64,000 nt of DNA from Tragulus kanchil (GCA_022376925.1 JAIOJX010000004.1:173815501-173879500); one strand, 5' to 3'. Positions 24,933 to 37,985 are shown, numbered from the stretch's first letter. Made by a program: numbers and translations. Notes: generated from the letters alone by a model not told the origin.

Positions 24933-27049
24933 CTCAGGTTCGAGACCCCTGTGCCACGAGCAGGCTCTGTGGCCTCGGGCAGCCCACCCCCTGGCCGGTG
25001 CCTCAGTGTCACCTTGTGAATACTGGGCGTCGTAATCGCCTGAGAATTCAGCGGGCTGACCCTTGCGCCAGACGCAGCCCGACCCCAGACGTTGGTGGCT
25101 CTGGAGGTCACTGCACGCTTGGGCCCATGAGCACGGCGGGGGTCCTGCCCTGCCGCCATCGACAGGGAAGGCGGACGCGGCATTCGTTCTGGGCCCCAAC
25201 AGGCCCTGCCACTTCCTTTGTAGGCGTGTGGGACCCCGTTTTCAGATGTGGAAACTGAGGGGCTCAGGGGAGTGCGCTGACTTGCCCAGGTCAGCACAGC
25301 GAAGCAGAGTGGGGAGGGGCAGACCTGGAGGCTTGGCGGACCTGGGCTCAAATCCTGCTCCCCCATTCCTTGATGGCTGGAGGACCTGAAGCCGGTGACT
25401 CGGCCCGAGTGCCCTCACCTGGAAAGCAGGTGTGAAGTCAGCCTCGCGAGGTGCTCTCCAGTCCCACGAGACGTGGGAAGAGCTGCTGGATGTAGGACGG
25501 CTTAGAGACTGCCGTGCCCGTGTTTTCCACCTCTCCCCAGTGGCGTGGCAGGGTGCGGCAGGCTTTCCAGGGCGTGGAGGACGGCGGTCAGCCGTCCCAG
25601 GGCCCGCCGCCCTCTGGGCTGAGTGCCCGAGAGCCATCAACATGAGAGAGGCTTTAAGGGAATGAGTAGGAGTTTTCTGGAAGCGTAGAACATCCCAGAG
25701 GAGGGAGAGGGCTGAGGAAAGGCAGGGAGCCCGAGGGAGCCCCAGGTCCTGGGTGCACCCCCTTCTGGTTCTCAGCCTCTCCTGGGCTGTGCTCAGTCCA
25801 CCTCACCTGTCCCGCCTCAGCTCCCCAGCCTCAGACACTGGGGGCCCTTCCGTGACCCTCTTCTTCCGTCTCCAACCCTCCGAGAGCCCCACGTTTCCAG
25901 TCTCGTCCAGCTGTCCCCGACCCCGGGCCCCTCCTCACCCACATCTCCCCGACTCCAGGCTGACCGGGATGTTCAGTGGACGTGGCGGACAGGCACATCC
26001 AGGACTCCCGCCCCTCCTGCTGTCTCCTTGGCGCCCTGCTGACCCCACCCTCAGCACCCACCATCCGGTCAGCGATACCCGCGCGCCCGGAGCCCGCCTC
26101 CACACCCCTCACCCAGGCCAGCCAGGCCATCTGCTCCCGGGGTGGAGAAGCGCCTCCTAAACCTGCTCGGCGTCTCCCCTCTGCGTCCCGCGCCCCCAAA
26201 CCTGCACAGCAGCAGAGAGAGCCTTTTAACACATGCCTCAAAATCCCTCAGTACCTCTCTCTAGGGGTTGAATCCGGCAGCCTCTCGCTGGCCAGCTTGA
26301 CCGGAGACCCTGCCCCGGGCCCCCCGGCCTCTCTCCCTCCTTGCTCCGGCCGCGCTGGCCTCCCTGGTGCCCGAGCTGGCCGCGCCCGCCCCCACCGCCA
26401 GGCCCGCGCACCTGCCACGCCCTCTGCCCGCCACCCGCTCTCCTCCCGACCCCTGCCGGCTGCGCTGACTCCAAAGCCCGCGTCCTCGGGGTGGAAAGCA
26501 GAGTCCCCGCCCGCGCGTCTCCCTGTGTGAGAGCGACGCCCCGAGAGGGCGCACACCACGCACCCAGCCCTGTGCTGAACCCGACGGCAGGTTCCCTGTG
26601 CAAGTCACGCCGGCCCACCCTCGGGCAGGACCCTGAGGGTCCCCAAATGTATGCACTCCAGGCACCCACCCACCAGTCCCTCTCTGGCCAGGACCTAGTA
26701 TCGACCGGACACCATGGTGGTTCGACCCCACACCGGCTCCATCAGGGCTGCCATGTGCCCGTTGGTGTGGCTTGGTTTGGTTTGGGGGTCTTCCTCCTTT
26801 CCCTTGCACCATCTGGGAGGGTTTCCCAACCCTCAGAACCATTCTGGAGGCCCAGAAGATGGACTGAGGCAGCCAGGGGTCCCCGTGCATCCACTGGCCG
26901 CTGTCCACCTGCCTCCTTCCTCTGGACGCCCTGCTCCATCCGAGGACCTGGCTGCACAGAAGCGAAACGGCACAGGCTGGTTAGAAGGTGTTGCCTCAGG
27001 CCTCGCACAGCCACACCCGGCAAATGTGCAGAGTGCAGCTGCCTGGTCG

Positions 27050-27205
27050 TAGAGTCAGAGCTGGGTTCAGACCGTGCCTCCACTTACTAGTGGGGGGGAC
27101 CTGGACAGCGTATCTCACTTCTCTCAGTTCTCCCATCTGTAAAATGGGTCCGGTAGAGTGCCTTCAAGGATCAGACCAGGGCCTGGTGTTGACAGGAGCC
27201 TCCGT
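27050..27205 (+). mobile_element. MIR-like SINE remnant
   Basis: AGAGTCAGAGCTGGGTTCAG, CTGGACAGCGTATCTCACTTC and CCCATCTGTAAAATGGG occur in the order of the MIR consensus on +, with typical old divergence. Confidence 0.65.
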
Positions 27206-27283
27206 AAAGGCTCACAGTCATTACTGGTGTGTTACTAGTGCCAGAGCGAAAGTGGAGACGAAAAGCCACAGCACCCTCCCCGG

Positions 27284-27312
27284 CCACACGCACACACACA
27301 CATGCACATGTG
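27284..27312. repeat. CA microsatellite, short
   Basis: An imperfect (CA)n run interrupted by CG and TG: CACACGCACACACACACATG, then CACATGTG. Confidence 0.85.
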
Positions 27313-27361
27313 TTTTGCATTTTCTGCCTTCTTACACACGTGCGGTGGGTCCCCTTACCCA

Positions 27362-29559
27362 GTCTCACTTTACCCGGTTTCAGTTACCTGCAGTCAATCT
27401 TGGTTTGAAAATATGGACTGGAAAATTCCAGAAATGAAGAATGCCTAAGTCTGACACTGCACCCCACTCTGAGCCGCGGGATGAGATGTCGTGCATCGCG
27501 CCCTGCGTGTGGAACGGCCCTTGGTGCAAGGGCTCCGCCCGCCGGTCGCGCGGCCGTCCTCTCGGCCGTCAGAGGGCTTGTGTCTGCGTGCCCCGGCGCT
27601 CACTCACGGCCTCTCGGAGCAAGAAGAGTGAGGCTGGCAGGTTGGCGAGGCCAAAGGGAAGCCGTCCGCGGTGCCTTCAAGTGCAAGGGCGGAAGGCTCC
27701 GTGAGAAGAAACAGCTCAGGCCATGCTAGGATCTGGGGTAGGAGTGGATCCTCTGCCGTGAGGCCGTGGGAGGGAGAAGTCTCTGCCCGTCCCGCTGTCT
27801 CGTCTCAGACTGCGGAAGTCGCGGCCGTGGGGCCCGCCGAGGGCTTAACCGACAGAAAAGGCATTGAATGTGTACAGAGAGACAGGGAGACCATGCTCAC
27901 ACAGCTCTCGCTGCAGTGGACTGTTACAACTGTTCTATTATTAGTTACCGTTGTTGAACTTACTGTGCCTAACTTAAACATTAGCCTCTGTCATAGACAC
28001 ATGTATATACGAGGAAACGTGGCAGGTGTCGGGGTTGGGTCTCCTTGTGGTTTCCGGTAGCGTGCGGGCTGGAGCGTGCCCTCCGTGGCTGGGGCGGGGG
28101 ACGACGGTCCCCACAGTTCTGCAGTCCAGCTTTATTCGCCTTGCCTTAAATTGGGCTTCCCCCGTGCCTCAGGCAACGAGGAGTCCACCTGCCGTGCGGG
28201 AGGCTCGGGTCACCCCTGGGCGGGGGAGGTCCCCTGGAGGAGGCGTGGCCGCCCACTCCCGTGCTCTTGCCTGGCGCGTCCGTGGACAGAGGAGCCTGGC
28301 GGGCTGCAGTGCGTGGGGTCACAAGGAGTCGGATGCGACTGAGCTACAGAACACAGCAAAAATTAAAGTAGCTCTTATCCTGCTGTTTTGACTTAATTGT
28401 CTAAATAGCATTGATGTAGATCCCCAGTAGCCCAGCTTCCATGTGCCCCTACAGCTAGACCTCAAACTTTGGTCTCACTTTACCCGTTCTTGCAGTCAAT
28501 CTTGGTTTGAAAATATGGACTGGAAAATTCCAGAAATGAAGAATGCCTAAGTCTGACACTGCACCCCACTCTGAGCCGCGGATGAGATGTCGTGCATCGC
28601 GCCCTGCGTGTGGAACGGCCCTTGGTGCAAGGGCTCCGCCCGCCGGTCGCGCGCCGTCCTCTCGGCCGTCAGAGGGCTTGTGTCTGCGTGCCCCGGCGCT
28701 CACTCACGGCCTCTCGGAGCAAGAAGAGTGAGGCTGGCAGGTTGGCGAGGCCAAAGGGAAGCCGTCCGCGGTGCCTTCAAGTGCAAGGCGGAAGGCTCCG
28801 TGAGAAGAAACAGCTCAGGCCATGCTAGGATCTGGGGTAGGAGTGGATCCTCTGCCGTGAGGCCGTGGGAGGGAGAAGTCTCTGCCCGTCCCGCTGTCTC
28901 GTCTCAGACTGCGGAAGTCGCGGCCGTGGGGCCCGCCGAGGGCTTAACCGACAGAAAAGGCATTGAATGTGTACAGAGAGACAGGGAGACCATGCTCACA
29001 CAGCTCTCGCTGCAGTGGACTGTTACAACTGTTCTATTATTAGTTACCGTTGTTGAACTTACTGTGCCTAACTTAAACATTAGCCTCTGTCATAGACACA
29101 TGTATATACGAGGAAACGTGGCAGGTGTCGGGGTTGGGTCTCCTTGTGGTTTCCGGTAGCGTGCGGGCTGGAGCGTGCCCTCCGTGGCTGGGGCGGGGGA
29201 CGACGGTCCCCACAGTTCTGCAGTCCAGCTTTATTCGCCTTGCCTTAAATTGGGCTTCCCCCGTGCCTCAGGCAACGAGGAGTCCACCTGCCGTGCGGGA
29301 GGCTCGGGTCACCCCTGGGCGGGGGAGGTCCCCTGGAGGAGGCGTGGCCGCCCACTCCCGTGCTCTTGCCTGGCGCGTCCGTGGACAGAGGAGCCTGGCG
29401 GGCTGCAGTGCGTGGGGTCACAAGGAGTCGGATGCGACTGAGCTACAGAACACAGCAAAAATTAAAGTAGCTCTTATCCTGCTGTTTTGACTTAATTGTC
29501 TAAATAGCATTGATGTAGATCCCCAGTAGCCCAGCTTCCATGTGCCCCTACAGCTAGAC
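27362..29559. repeat. Adjacent direct duplicate pair 11 (27362-28460 / 28472-29559)
   Basis: GTCTCACTTTACCCG starts both copies. The offset goes from 1110 to 1099, with all length changes in the first ~430 bases of copy 2 (for example CGCGCGGCCG/CGCGCCG). Each copy contains a full Bov-tA SINE. The copies end at CAGCTAGAC. Confidence 0.95.
28154..28350 (+). mobile_element. Bov-tA SINE (copy at 29253-29449)
   Basis: This is a near full-length element: GCTTCCCCCGTGCCTCAGGC, GGAGGTCCCCTGGAGGAGGC, GTGCTCTTGCCTGGCGCG, GACAGAGGAGCCTGGCGGGC and GTCACAAGGAGTCGGATGCG, ending near GAGCTACAGAACACAG. The second location is the pair 11 copy. Confidence 0.9.
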
Positions 29560-30154
29560 ATGTATACCGTTTTGTTTTTTTCTTTTTTACTGTGATGAAA
29601 ACCATTGCAAGGGGAGGAACATTCTCTGGAAAGTCAGGGAGGGCGACGAGCAGCTTTATGTGTTTATGGTGTTCCCTTTCGGGAAGCATGTTCTCTGGAT
29701 GGATTCCCGGCTGGCAGACTGGTGAGCCCAGAGGCGTGACAGCTTCCTAGTTCTCTGCCTCGGGGTCAGCCTTGTTCCCAGGGGACCGTCACCCTCCAGC
29801 GGCTTCCGAGCCTATGCCCACAGCCCCTCTCCAGCACGCGGTTTGCTTTTTATTATTATTAGTGAGGGTGAACCCTTTCCTTTCACCTATTAACTGTAGT
29901 TCCTCTCCTGTGGGTGTCCACTTATTTTCACTGTGATCCCCAAATAGGAGGCAGGTGGAGCCATTTTCATCTTCAGCGTGTAGACCCCACCCTTGAGCTC
30001 CTCGGTGCGCCGCTCGTCTGTGTACCTCTCTCCCTCGTACTGTTTACTTACTACGTTTTTTATTGATCTAAAATCAAGCCATGATTTAAAAGAAAACCCA
30101 GACTTGCTCCGAGCAGTTGTATCCTTGGTGTGAGAGTGACCTTTTTCCCTCCTC
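29560..30154. other. Single-copy DNA, no gene seen
   Basis: Unique, moderately AT-rich sequence with a short ATT run at 29850-29862. It leads into the L1 3' end that follows and may include more diverged L1, but nothing firm could be recognised. Confidence 0.4.
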
Positions 30155-30870
30155 TGCTGCTGGTGGGGATGTCAGTAGGTGCAGCCCGTCTGGAGTCAAG
30201 TACGGAGGTTCCTGAAAAACTAAGCTCGACTACCCTGTGGCCCAGCAAGTCCACTCCTGAGCGTGTACCCAGAAAGGACTAAAACTCTGATTCAAAAGAC
30301 ATGTGCATCCCAGTGTTCATAAAAGCACTATTTACAATAGTCAGGGCACGGAAGCCACCTGAGTCCATCGACAGATGAATGGATAAAGCAAATGTGCTCC
30401 AGATGTACAGTGGAATACTACGCAGGCATAAAAAGAATGAGATAATGCCATTCACAACATGAGTGGACCTGGAGATGGGCCTTACGCTAAGCGAAGTCTT
30501 AGAGGAAGACGAATGTCACATGGTATCACTTACGAGTGGAATCGAAAATGTGATGCAGTGAACTTATTTACAAAACAGAAGCTGACTCATAGACATAGAA
30601 AACAAACTTACAGCTACCTAAGAGGAAAGATATGGGGAGGGCTGAATGAGAAGTTGGGAACTAGCAGATACACACTAGCATATCTAAAAGAAACGATAAG
30701 GTCCTGCTGTTTAGCGCAGGGAACTGTATTCCGTAGCCTGTGATAAACCGTAGTGGAAAAGGTTACATGTGGATACATACGTATAACTGAATCAATTTGT
30801 TGCACACCAGAAGCAAAGACATGAGTCAACAGTAAGTCAGCACAGCTTTGCTAACAGTACCTCAACTATA
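30155..30870 (+). mobile_element. L1 LINE 3' end (ORF2 tail and 3' UTR)
   Basis: The order matches an artiodactyl L1 tail: GGTGGGGATGTCAGTAGGTG, CAGCAAGTCCACTCCTGAGC, AAAAGCACTATTTACAATAG, TGAATGGATAAAGCAAATGT, CAGTGGAATACTACGCAGGC. It ends with TAACTGAATCAATTTGTTGC and ACCTCAACTATACTTCA. The frame is broken by many changes, so it is a dead 5'-truncated copy. Confidence 0.88.
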
Positions 30871-31911
30871 CTTCATTTTTTTAAATTACATTTTTCCTGA
30901 TACACGTAAAACAAACCCATAAACATATCCAAGAGTTGGGGGCCACCTCCACAGAACCAACAGTTGAGGCGTTTTCAGAACCTGTTGTTAAACACCCCCG
31001 CTATAAAAAATCAACAACATAGACTTCCAATTTAATAGATTATATTAAACGCAGAGGTCATAGATACTTGAAACTCTTCGCTTCCTAATTGTTTTGCTGC
31101 ATCTGCTGCTTCCTGTGCCCTTGGGCTTGGAGGTCTGCTGGCTGTGTTGGTGGAGACGTGCCCACTGGTGGCTACCCCCACCCTGCCTGGACTCCGCAGT
31201 CAGCAGCCTCATGCGGGCAGTATTTCTACTGTGAAAATGGGGGTAAATACTACAAATCCGGCCTCCTTTTCCCCTGGAGAGCTGGTCGTGACGTGTTTTC
31301 CAGTGCAGGGCTGTACACCACAGCTCCGAGGCTGGCACCGCCGAGGGCCTGCCTGCCCCAGTGGTCCATGGCCTTACTGCGGAGAAGCAAACGTGTCCTC
31401 GGGTGAAGGCAGGGGCCTGGCGCTCCCAGGGACACCCCGGGCTGCAGTAGCCTGGATAGGAGGCAAGCTGGTTCTGGAGGGAGATTCTTCACCCTTTCCA
31501 GAGCTGGTCCCTCCAGGGGCAGAGAATAAGCGAGGGGTGGGTGGCAGAGAGGACAGAGCTGGTCACACATCCGGCTCCCGGTCCCGAGGAGACCTCCCGG
31601 GCACCCCTCTGCAGGCCCTCCGGCCCTATCTGCCCTTCCTTCTCTGAAGGGGTCTGCATCGGGCATCCTCAACTTTCTCATTTATTCAACCAACGCTTTA
31701 TCCAAGGTCGGCACTAGGTCACAGCCGGCGCTCAGCGCTAGGGCGGAAAGATGAAACGGGCTGAGTCCTGCCTGCAAGGAAGGCCAGCCGTGATGGACGG
31801 GAAATCGATCCTGCCTCTCCCCTTGCGGTGCCTGAAAGATCAAGGCATTCAGCCACGGGGCAAATATGCCTCAGGGAAGGTTTTGGGAAAATCCCTGAAA
31901 AGGCACTTCCA
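30871..31911. other. Single-copy DNA, no gene seen
   Basis: AT-rich up to ~31090, then GC-rich. The open frames here (up to 167 codons) show no domain, signal or splice context that supports coding. Confidence 0.45.
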
Positions 31912-32014
31912 GAATGAACTCGACCCTCCGTCGCTCGGCCCAGGATGCATCTCAGCGGCATGCGTGAGCGAGGGCTTCGGGTCCGGCCCACAAGACCCGT
32001 GGGCCCTGGGACCT

Positions 32015-32115
32015 GGGGTGAATCATTCACCTCTCTGAGCCTATTTGCTTCTCTGTGAAAGTAGGGGCACCACACGGGCGGTCGCTGCCTGCTAAGCGCC
32101 TGGCACGGAGCGGTG
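32015..32115 (+). mobile_element. MIR-like SINE remnant (copy at 33086-33186)
   Basis: TGAATCATTCACCTCTCTGAGCC, TTTGCTTCTCTGTGAAAGTA and CTGCTAAGCGCCTGGCACGG follow the MIR 3' order. It is duplicated by pair 12. Confidence 0.6.
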
Positions 32116-32295
32116 CTCAGCCCTGAGCCCTGTGCCACCTTCCCAGGGGCCGGCGTCCAGGCCGCCACTCATACCTGCCTGTCCTGGGGGGACTCCCACC
32201 ATCCTGCTGCGCACCTGACCGCCCAGCCCGGGGGAGGGCCGCGCTGCCCCCCAGGCTCCCTAGTGTGGAGTCTTCATTAAAATTCCACAGCTGAG

Positions 32296-32732
32296 GTGGT
32301 GTTCGGTCGCTCCACTGCGTCCCACTCTTTGTGACCCCGTGGACGTCAGCACAGCAGGCCCCCCTGCCCCTTGCTGTCTCCCGGGGTTAGCTCAGGTTCA
32401 CGTCCGTGGAGTCGGTGGTGCCATCCAGCCACCTCATCCTCTCTTGCCCCGTCTCCCCCTGGCCCGCATCCTTCCCAGCATCAGGGGCTTTTCCTCTTCC
32501 CATCCGGTGGCCAGAGTAGTGGAGCGTCAGCTCCAGCATGAGTCCTTCCAATGAATGTTCAGGGTGGATTTCCTTTAGGATGGATGGGTTTGATCGCCTT
32601 GCTGTCCAATGGCCTCTCAAGAGTCTTCTCCAGCACCACGGTTCCAAGGCATCATTTCCTGGGCGCTCGGCCTTCTCTATGGCCCAGCTCTCACATCCAC
32701 GCACGACTACTGGGAGGAACAGAGCTTCGACC
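32296..32732 (-). mobile_element. BovB LINE 3' fragment, antisense (copy at 33367-33803)
   Basis: Read on -, it encodes the C-terminal part of the BovB (RTE-clade) reverse-transcriptase protein: WCWRRLLRGHWTARRSNPS, LKEIHPEHSLEGLML, MRWLDGTTDSTD. Frameshifts and base losses occur around the GRRRRGRQR-equivalent segment, so it is inactive. Read on +, it shows the usual GTCCCACTCTTTGTGACCCC, CAGCATCAGGGGCTTTTCC and AATGTTCAGGGTGGATTTCC. BovB is abundant in ruminants. The second location is the pair 12 duplicate. Confidence 0.9.
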
Positions 32733-34064
32733 GCTGATGTTCTCGGTCCACGTACCGCTGAGGCCAGCGCGGCGGCTGCCTGATAAACAGACGTGCCGGT
32801 CACCCGAGCGGTTGACACAGAGACGTCCCCATGAAGGCCTGGGCGGACCTGGGGGATCGCTGCCCACAGACTTGCCATCCGGGCTGCCCCAGGCGTAACC
32901 AGAGAAAGTGGGTCACCAGGCAGGGAAGGTGTGGCCGGGCTGATGGCCGTCATGTCTCCAAAGCCGTTTAGTTCAGGGGCTCTTGCCCGGCCCGCCTCAA
33001 AAGGCCTGAATGAACTCGACCCTCCGTCGCTCGGCCCAGTCCCGGGGGAGCCCTCCGGCCCACAAGACCCGTGGGCCCTGGGACCTGGGGTGAATCATTC
33101 ACCTCTCTGAGCCTATTTGCTTCTCTGTGAAAGTAGGGCACCACACGGGCGGTCGCTGCCTGCTAAGCGCCTGGCACGGAGCGGTGCTCAGCCCTGAGCC
33201 CTGTGCCACCTTCCCAGGGGCCGGCGTCCAGGCCGCCACTCATACCTGCCTGTCCTGGGGGGACTCCCACCATCCTGCTGCGCACCTGACCGCCCAGCCC
33301 GGGGGAGGGCCGCGCTGCCCCCCAGGCTCCCTAGTGTGGAGTCTTCATTAAAATTCCACAGCTGAGGTGGTGTTCGGTCGCTCCACTGCGTCCCACTCTT
33401 TGTGACCCCGTGGACGTCAGCACAGCAGGCCCCCCTGCCCCTTGCTGTCTCCCGGGGTTAGCTCAGGTTCACGTCCGTGGAGTCGGTGGTGCCATCCAGC
33501 CACCTCATCCTCTCTTGCCCCGTCTCCCCCTGGCCCGCATCCTTCCCAGCATCAGGGGCTTTTCCTCTTCCCATCCGGTGGCCAGAGTAGTGGAGCGTCA
33601 GCTCCAGCATGAGTCCTTCCAATGAATGTTCAGGGTGGATTTCCTTTAGGATGGATGGGTTTGATCGCCTTGCTGTCCAATGGCCTCTCAAGAGTCTTCT
33701 CCAGCACCACGGTTCCAAGGCATCATTTCCTGGGCGCTCGGCCTTCTCTATGGCCCAGCTCTCACATCCACGCACGACTACTGGGAGGAACAGAGCTTCG
33801 ACCGCTGATGTTCTCGGTCCACGTACCGCTGAGGCCAGCGCGGCGGCTGCCTGATAAACAGACGTGCCGGTCACCCGAGCGGTTGACACAGAGACGTCCC
33901 CATGAAGGCCTGGGCGGACCTGGGGGATCGCTGCCCACAGACTTGCCATCCGGGCTGCCCCAGGCGTAACCAGAGAAAGTGGGTCACCAGGCAGGGAAGG
34001 TGTGGCCGGGCTGATGGCCGTCATGTCTCCAAAGCCGTTTAGTTCAGGGGCTCTTCCCCGGCCC

Positions 34065-37000
34065 AGCTGCCAGATCAGGAGCTGAGGGCAGGGGAAGAAG
34101 GACTTCATCACCATCGGTGTGGGTCCGGGGGCCACAGAAGCGCCCCTTTTTTATCCCCTACCCTACTCTTGCCTTTAACGCTGTGACCTCAGCTGCTAAA
34201 ATATTTGTTGCCAAATAGACGCTCAGTGGTGCCGCCAACATCTCCCAACGTGGGCATTCCAGCCCCATCGGAACGAGGAAAGCCAGCTCCGGCCTGTGGG
34301 CCAAGGGGCACCCCCTCCTGGATCCACATCCGTGCCTGCCAGGATGGTCTTCCTGGTGTTTCTGTTCCCAGAGGGTGACCGAGGGGCCTGCGGGAAAGGC
34401 ACGACCGGGGCAGGGGTCCCGCGTGTGTCTGAGGCGCAGCCTGCGTGCGGGCTGGGTGAGCCGTGCAGGCGAGGGTGCACGCGTGTCGCCCAGTGTTTGG
34501 GGCGGTACGTGTGCGTGCTACAGGCGTGCGCTCGGGCGCAGGGAGTCACATGTCTCTGTGCGCGTGTGCTGTGTGTGCACACACATGCTTGGGCGTGTCG
34601 CCGGGCTGCCTTCAGCGCCTCCTGCTGCCCCGGTCCTGACCCGAGGGGCCCGAGCTTCTGAGCGGTCAGGGGCTCAGGAGGACAGGAACCGGGGCCAGGT
34701 CAGCGCCCAGACGGAGGGAGCCCAGAGGTACGGAGGGCACCAGGGCCGGGGGCCGGGGGCCACGGACGGCCAGGAGCCAGGTGCGAACACCGTGGAGGGA
34801 GGCGGCGTGGGACTTTCCCAGGGCTTTACAAAATACTGGACCAAAACCGGAGCCCTGGGCCAGAGCTGAGGACAGGATGAGTCAGACTCTCGTCTCAGAG
34901 CCCATGAGACACTCGCCCAAGCCTGGCCTCGCTGGCTCCCCTCCCCAGCTCCCCACGAACTCCTACTTAGCCCTCAAAACCTTGCTCAGGTCACCTCCTC
35001 CACCCCCAAAGGACTTCTGTCCCTTCTCTCTGCTCCCATCACAGCCAGGACACGCGGGTCATTTTTGTCACCTCTGTGCCCTGCTGGGGATCCCAGTGCC
35101 GGAGCAGAACCCTGGACTGGGGGTCACAGCGGCTCATCCCGGCCCACCGCTGACGGCTGGCTAACCCTGGGCAGCCTCGTCCCTCCCCCAGCCTCACTGT
35201 CCCCTCGTAGAAGCCGAGGGAAGGCGCAGAAGGCCTCCTGGGTGCCTTTCAGCCTAAAACCTCTCTGACCTTCTGCCTGGCTAACAGAGATGTGGAAAGG
35301 GGACAAGAACAGATGTGGGAAGCGCTTTGAAAAATTCATAGCAGGAAGCCGAGGGAGAGAGGCTCTGCTTTTGTGGAGCGGAGGCGGGGGGAGCCGTGGA
35401 CAGAGCTGCAAAGGGAAGGACGGCGTCTGGAGCCCTTTGTGGCATTTAATGGAGAGCGCAGCGGGCCCGGGAAGGCAGCGGCATCAAATATTTACCAGAG
35501 CAGTATTAAAGATTAACCTTTAGGGTGTGGAGGCTTAAAGACCCTCGGCTTCCTGAGCAACGCTGCAAGGCAGGAGGGTGAAGTGCTGGGCGAGGGAGCA
35601 CGTGAGGGCGCGCACAGCGTTGCCCATAGCCCTCCGCGGACCCCTCCTCTCCCCAGCCCCTTCCCCGGCGTCCGCAGGGGCGCCTGGGCAGCCCGCGCCG
35701 GCCATAAGCCCCTCTGCGGCCCCGTGGTCTCCTGCAGAATGAGGACGGGCCCTCGGCTGGGCATTTCCAGCCTCCTGTGAGCCGGCTCCTGCTCCCTCGG
35801 CCGCTGAGTCCTGCAGGGTGAAGAGTGAGCCGCGGAGGTCGGAGGAGACGCAGGTGGGGTCGGGGAACATTCCAGGCGCTGGGAGTCGTCTGTGCAAAGG
35901 CACTGAGGCCGACAGGGCCAGTGCGTTCACGCCTCAGAAGCGAAGTCAGGGTGCAGGAGTGTGGGGGGAGGATCTCAGGAAGGGAGGGCAGGGAGGGGAG
36001 CGGGTCTGAGGGGCAGGGGCGTGGGTGAGGAGGGGCCTTTCTGACCCGGCAGTGGGGGAGCCCTCCAGGAGAGGGTCAGGGCTTTGTAAAAGCCTCCCCA
36101 CCGCACAAGGCAGTGAGTGGGGCCGGGAGCTGGCGGCCAGCAGAGGCCAGCTCCGTCTCAAGGCTGGGCCGTGGCCCGAGCAGAGGAGAGGGGGTCCCAA
36201 CCCCCCAGGACCAGCTGTGGATTGAGGGGGGGTGAGGGAGAAGCGGGGGCCTCCGAGGACGCCGCCCTGGGCTCCCGGCTGAGCCTCGGGGAGGCGCCTG
36301 GCTCGGGGCTCGGCCCTCTGGGGTCTGCGGGGCCGGTGAACACGGACGGGGAGGAGGTCGGGGAAGGCCGGGCCGAGCCTCAGCTCGGGCTTGGCCGAGG
36401 GGCCTGGGCGGAGAGGTCACCTGGGGAGAAGGTGGAGCGCGGGGAGGGGACGAGGCACGCCAGCGAGGAGGTCTGGGAGGGGCCGCCCCGGAGGCAGGAG
36501 GAACCCAGGAGGCCGGCCAGGGCAGCGGGTGATCCCGAAGGAGCAGGAGCGGCAGAAGGGCCGCGGGGCCCGGGCTTAGATGCCGGGACTGGAGGCCCTG
36601 CCGCCCGCGGCGCCCTGCGCCCGATGCCCAAGCACAGAGTGGAGGCAGCCGCTCGTCTGGCACCAAATGGCACCACCCCCTCCGTCTGCCCGGCCTCTTA
36701 GGCTCCCGGGAGGACAGCAGGCGCCTCCCCTCGGGGAAGGAAGTGAGGTTCCACGTTGGAGTCCTTCAAATGAAGATCATTCTGATCGGTCCACAGACAG
36801 GACCTCGGATGGTCTCTCGTTTCCCCTGGAGACCGGGTGACCGTAGCGGCCCACCTTCGCCCGTCTAGAGGACCAACAAGCTGTCTCGTTAAAGGCCAAA
36901 TAAAAATGCCCTGGCGGGTCTCTAAATCCGCTTTATGAAATGCTCTTTCTCCCCGCTTGAGCGGACGGCCGGGCACGGGGCGCTCGCTGTGGGCTCGGCC

Positions 37001-37890
37001 TCCTGGGGCCCTCGGGAGTCCTCGCTGTGGGCAGGAGAGGAAGTCGGCACTCCTGGAGGCCTGTGACTGACGGCCGGCGGGGGCAGGGAGCACGGACACC
37101 CGGGGCCTCTCTCCGGGCCTGAGCTGTGCCTGCCGGGTGCACACGCGGCGTCACGGAGCAGGGCATGTGCTCAGCCTCAGCGCGCGTGGCCGCTCAGTTT
37201 CCCAAAGAAGCCAGACCAAACCAGGGCGCCCGCTCCGGGCCGTGGGCGAGTCCCTCCTCCCCACCTCGTGTCCTCTTCGTCTTAGCCTTTTATGTCCAGG
37301 ACTTGGAGGGCAGCTCCCTGTAGTTTTACGCTGCATTTTCTCCACACTTGCGTTTCCGTTTCTATCGCCATTCCGCGAGCACACCTCCTCCATGCAGCCC
37401 CCCGTGACCCCACCTTTTGCTGCTAAGACCTCTGTGCTGGGGTCGCAGGGATTGCCCTCTAACCCCTGCGGTGGTCCTGCTCGGTTCTCTCCTTGGTGAG
37501 ATGTGGTCACGGTGTCTCCGCCGCTCAGGTTGGTGTGAGGACGAACTAGAGATGCGGCTGAAGGCTCCCGTCCCTGCCGACCGCCCTGCTGACTCCAGGG
37601 GAGCTGTGGTCAGAGCGCGGGCGCGTCGTCTGCCACTCAGCTGGCCGTCAGTCCTGTCGCGCCTCCTGACGCCTGCTTTTACCGCGAGCGGTGGCTGTTA
37701 CCGAGTCTCGGCCTTCTGGAAGCCTCCGTGGCTATTCAGATGGCCTGGCGCTTGGTCTCATCTCCCCAGATGTGGGCAGACGCCCGCTGGAGGCCGGCTG
37801 CAGCCCTGCCCTGCCCTGGGACCTGCTGCCCAGCGGCCCCCTCCCCACCCCGCCTGTCCGCGCGGCCGAGCGGCGGACGGCCCAGGCCGG
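34065..37890. other. Single-copy GC-rich DNA, no gene seen
   Basis: This is unique sequence. It contains a G-rich run at 34743-34764 and an old repeat phrase at about 35892 (GTGCAAAGGCACTGAGGCC, also seen near 46890). Long frames on both strands at 36000-36700 arise from GC richness. No exon was supported. Confidence 0.45.
34743..34764 (+). repeat. G-rich tract with quadruplex potential
   Basis: GGGCC, GGGGGCC, GGGGGCC follow each other at 34743-34761, after a nearby GGAGGG. The runs are evenly spaced by CC, which would suit a G-quadruplex in single-stranded DNA or RNA. Structure is inferred only. Confidence 0.5.
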
Positions 37891-37894
37891 ACCC

Positions 37895-37985
37895 TGGCTC
37901 CACCACGAGCTCCACGGGTGCCCCTGGGCAAGTCACGCGACCTCCCTGCGCCTCGGTTTCCTCACCTGTAAACGGGGGAAGTGAA
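37895..37985 (+). mobile_element. MIR-like SINE remnant
   Basis: CCTGGGCAAGTCACGCGACC, CTGCGCCTCGGTTTCCTCAC and CTGTAAACGGGGGAAGTGAAG are a well preserved MIR core on +. Confidence 0.7.

Larger units (their letters stand above)
24933..27361. other. Single-copy DNA, MIR traces, no gene seen
   Basis: Unique sequence between pairs 10 and 11. A MIR-like remnant on - lies at about 25225-25330 (TTTTCAGATGTGGAAACTGAGG with TTGCCCAGGTCAGCACAGC). The C-rich stretch 25750-26560 gives long open frames from composition alone. No splice-flanked exon was recognised. Confidence 0.5.
31912..34064. repeat. Adjacent direct duplicate pair 12 (31912-32992 / 33008-34064)
   Basis: The offset is 1096, then 1071. 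Copy 2 is scrambled and ~25 bases shorter in its first 60 bases, then identical. Copy 1 diverges only in its last ~10 bases (CTTGCCCGGCCC versus CTTCCCCGGCCC). Each copy holds the same antisense BovB 3' fragment and a MIR-like piece. Confidence 0.95.
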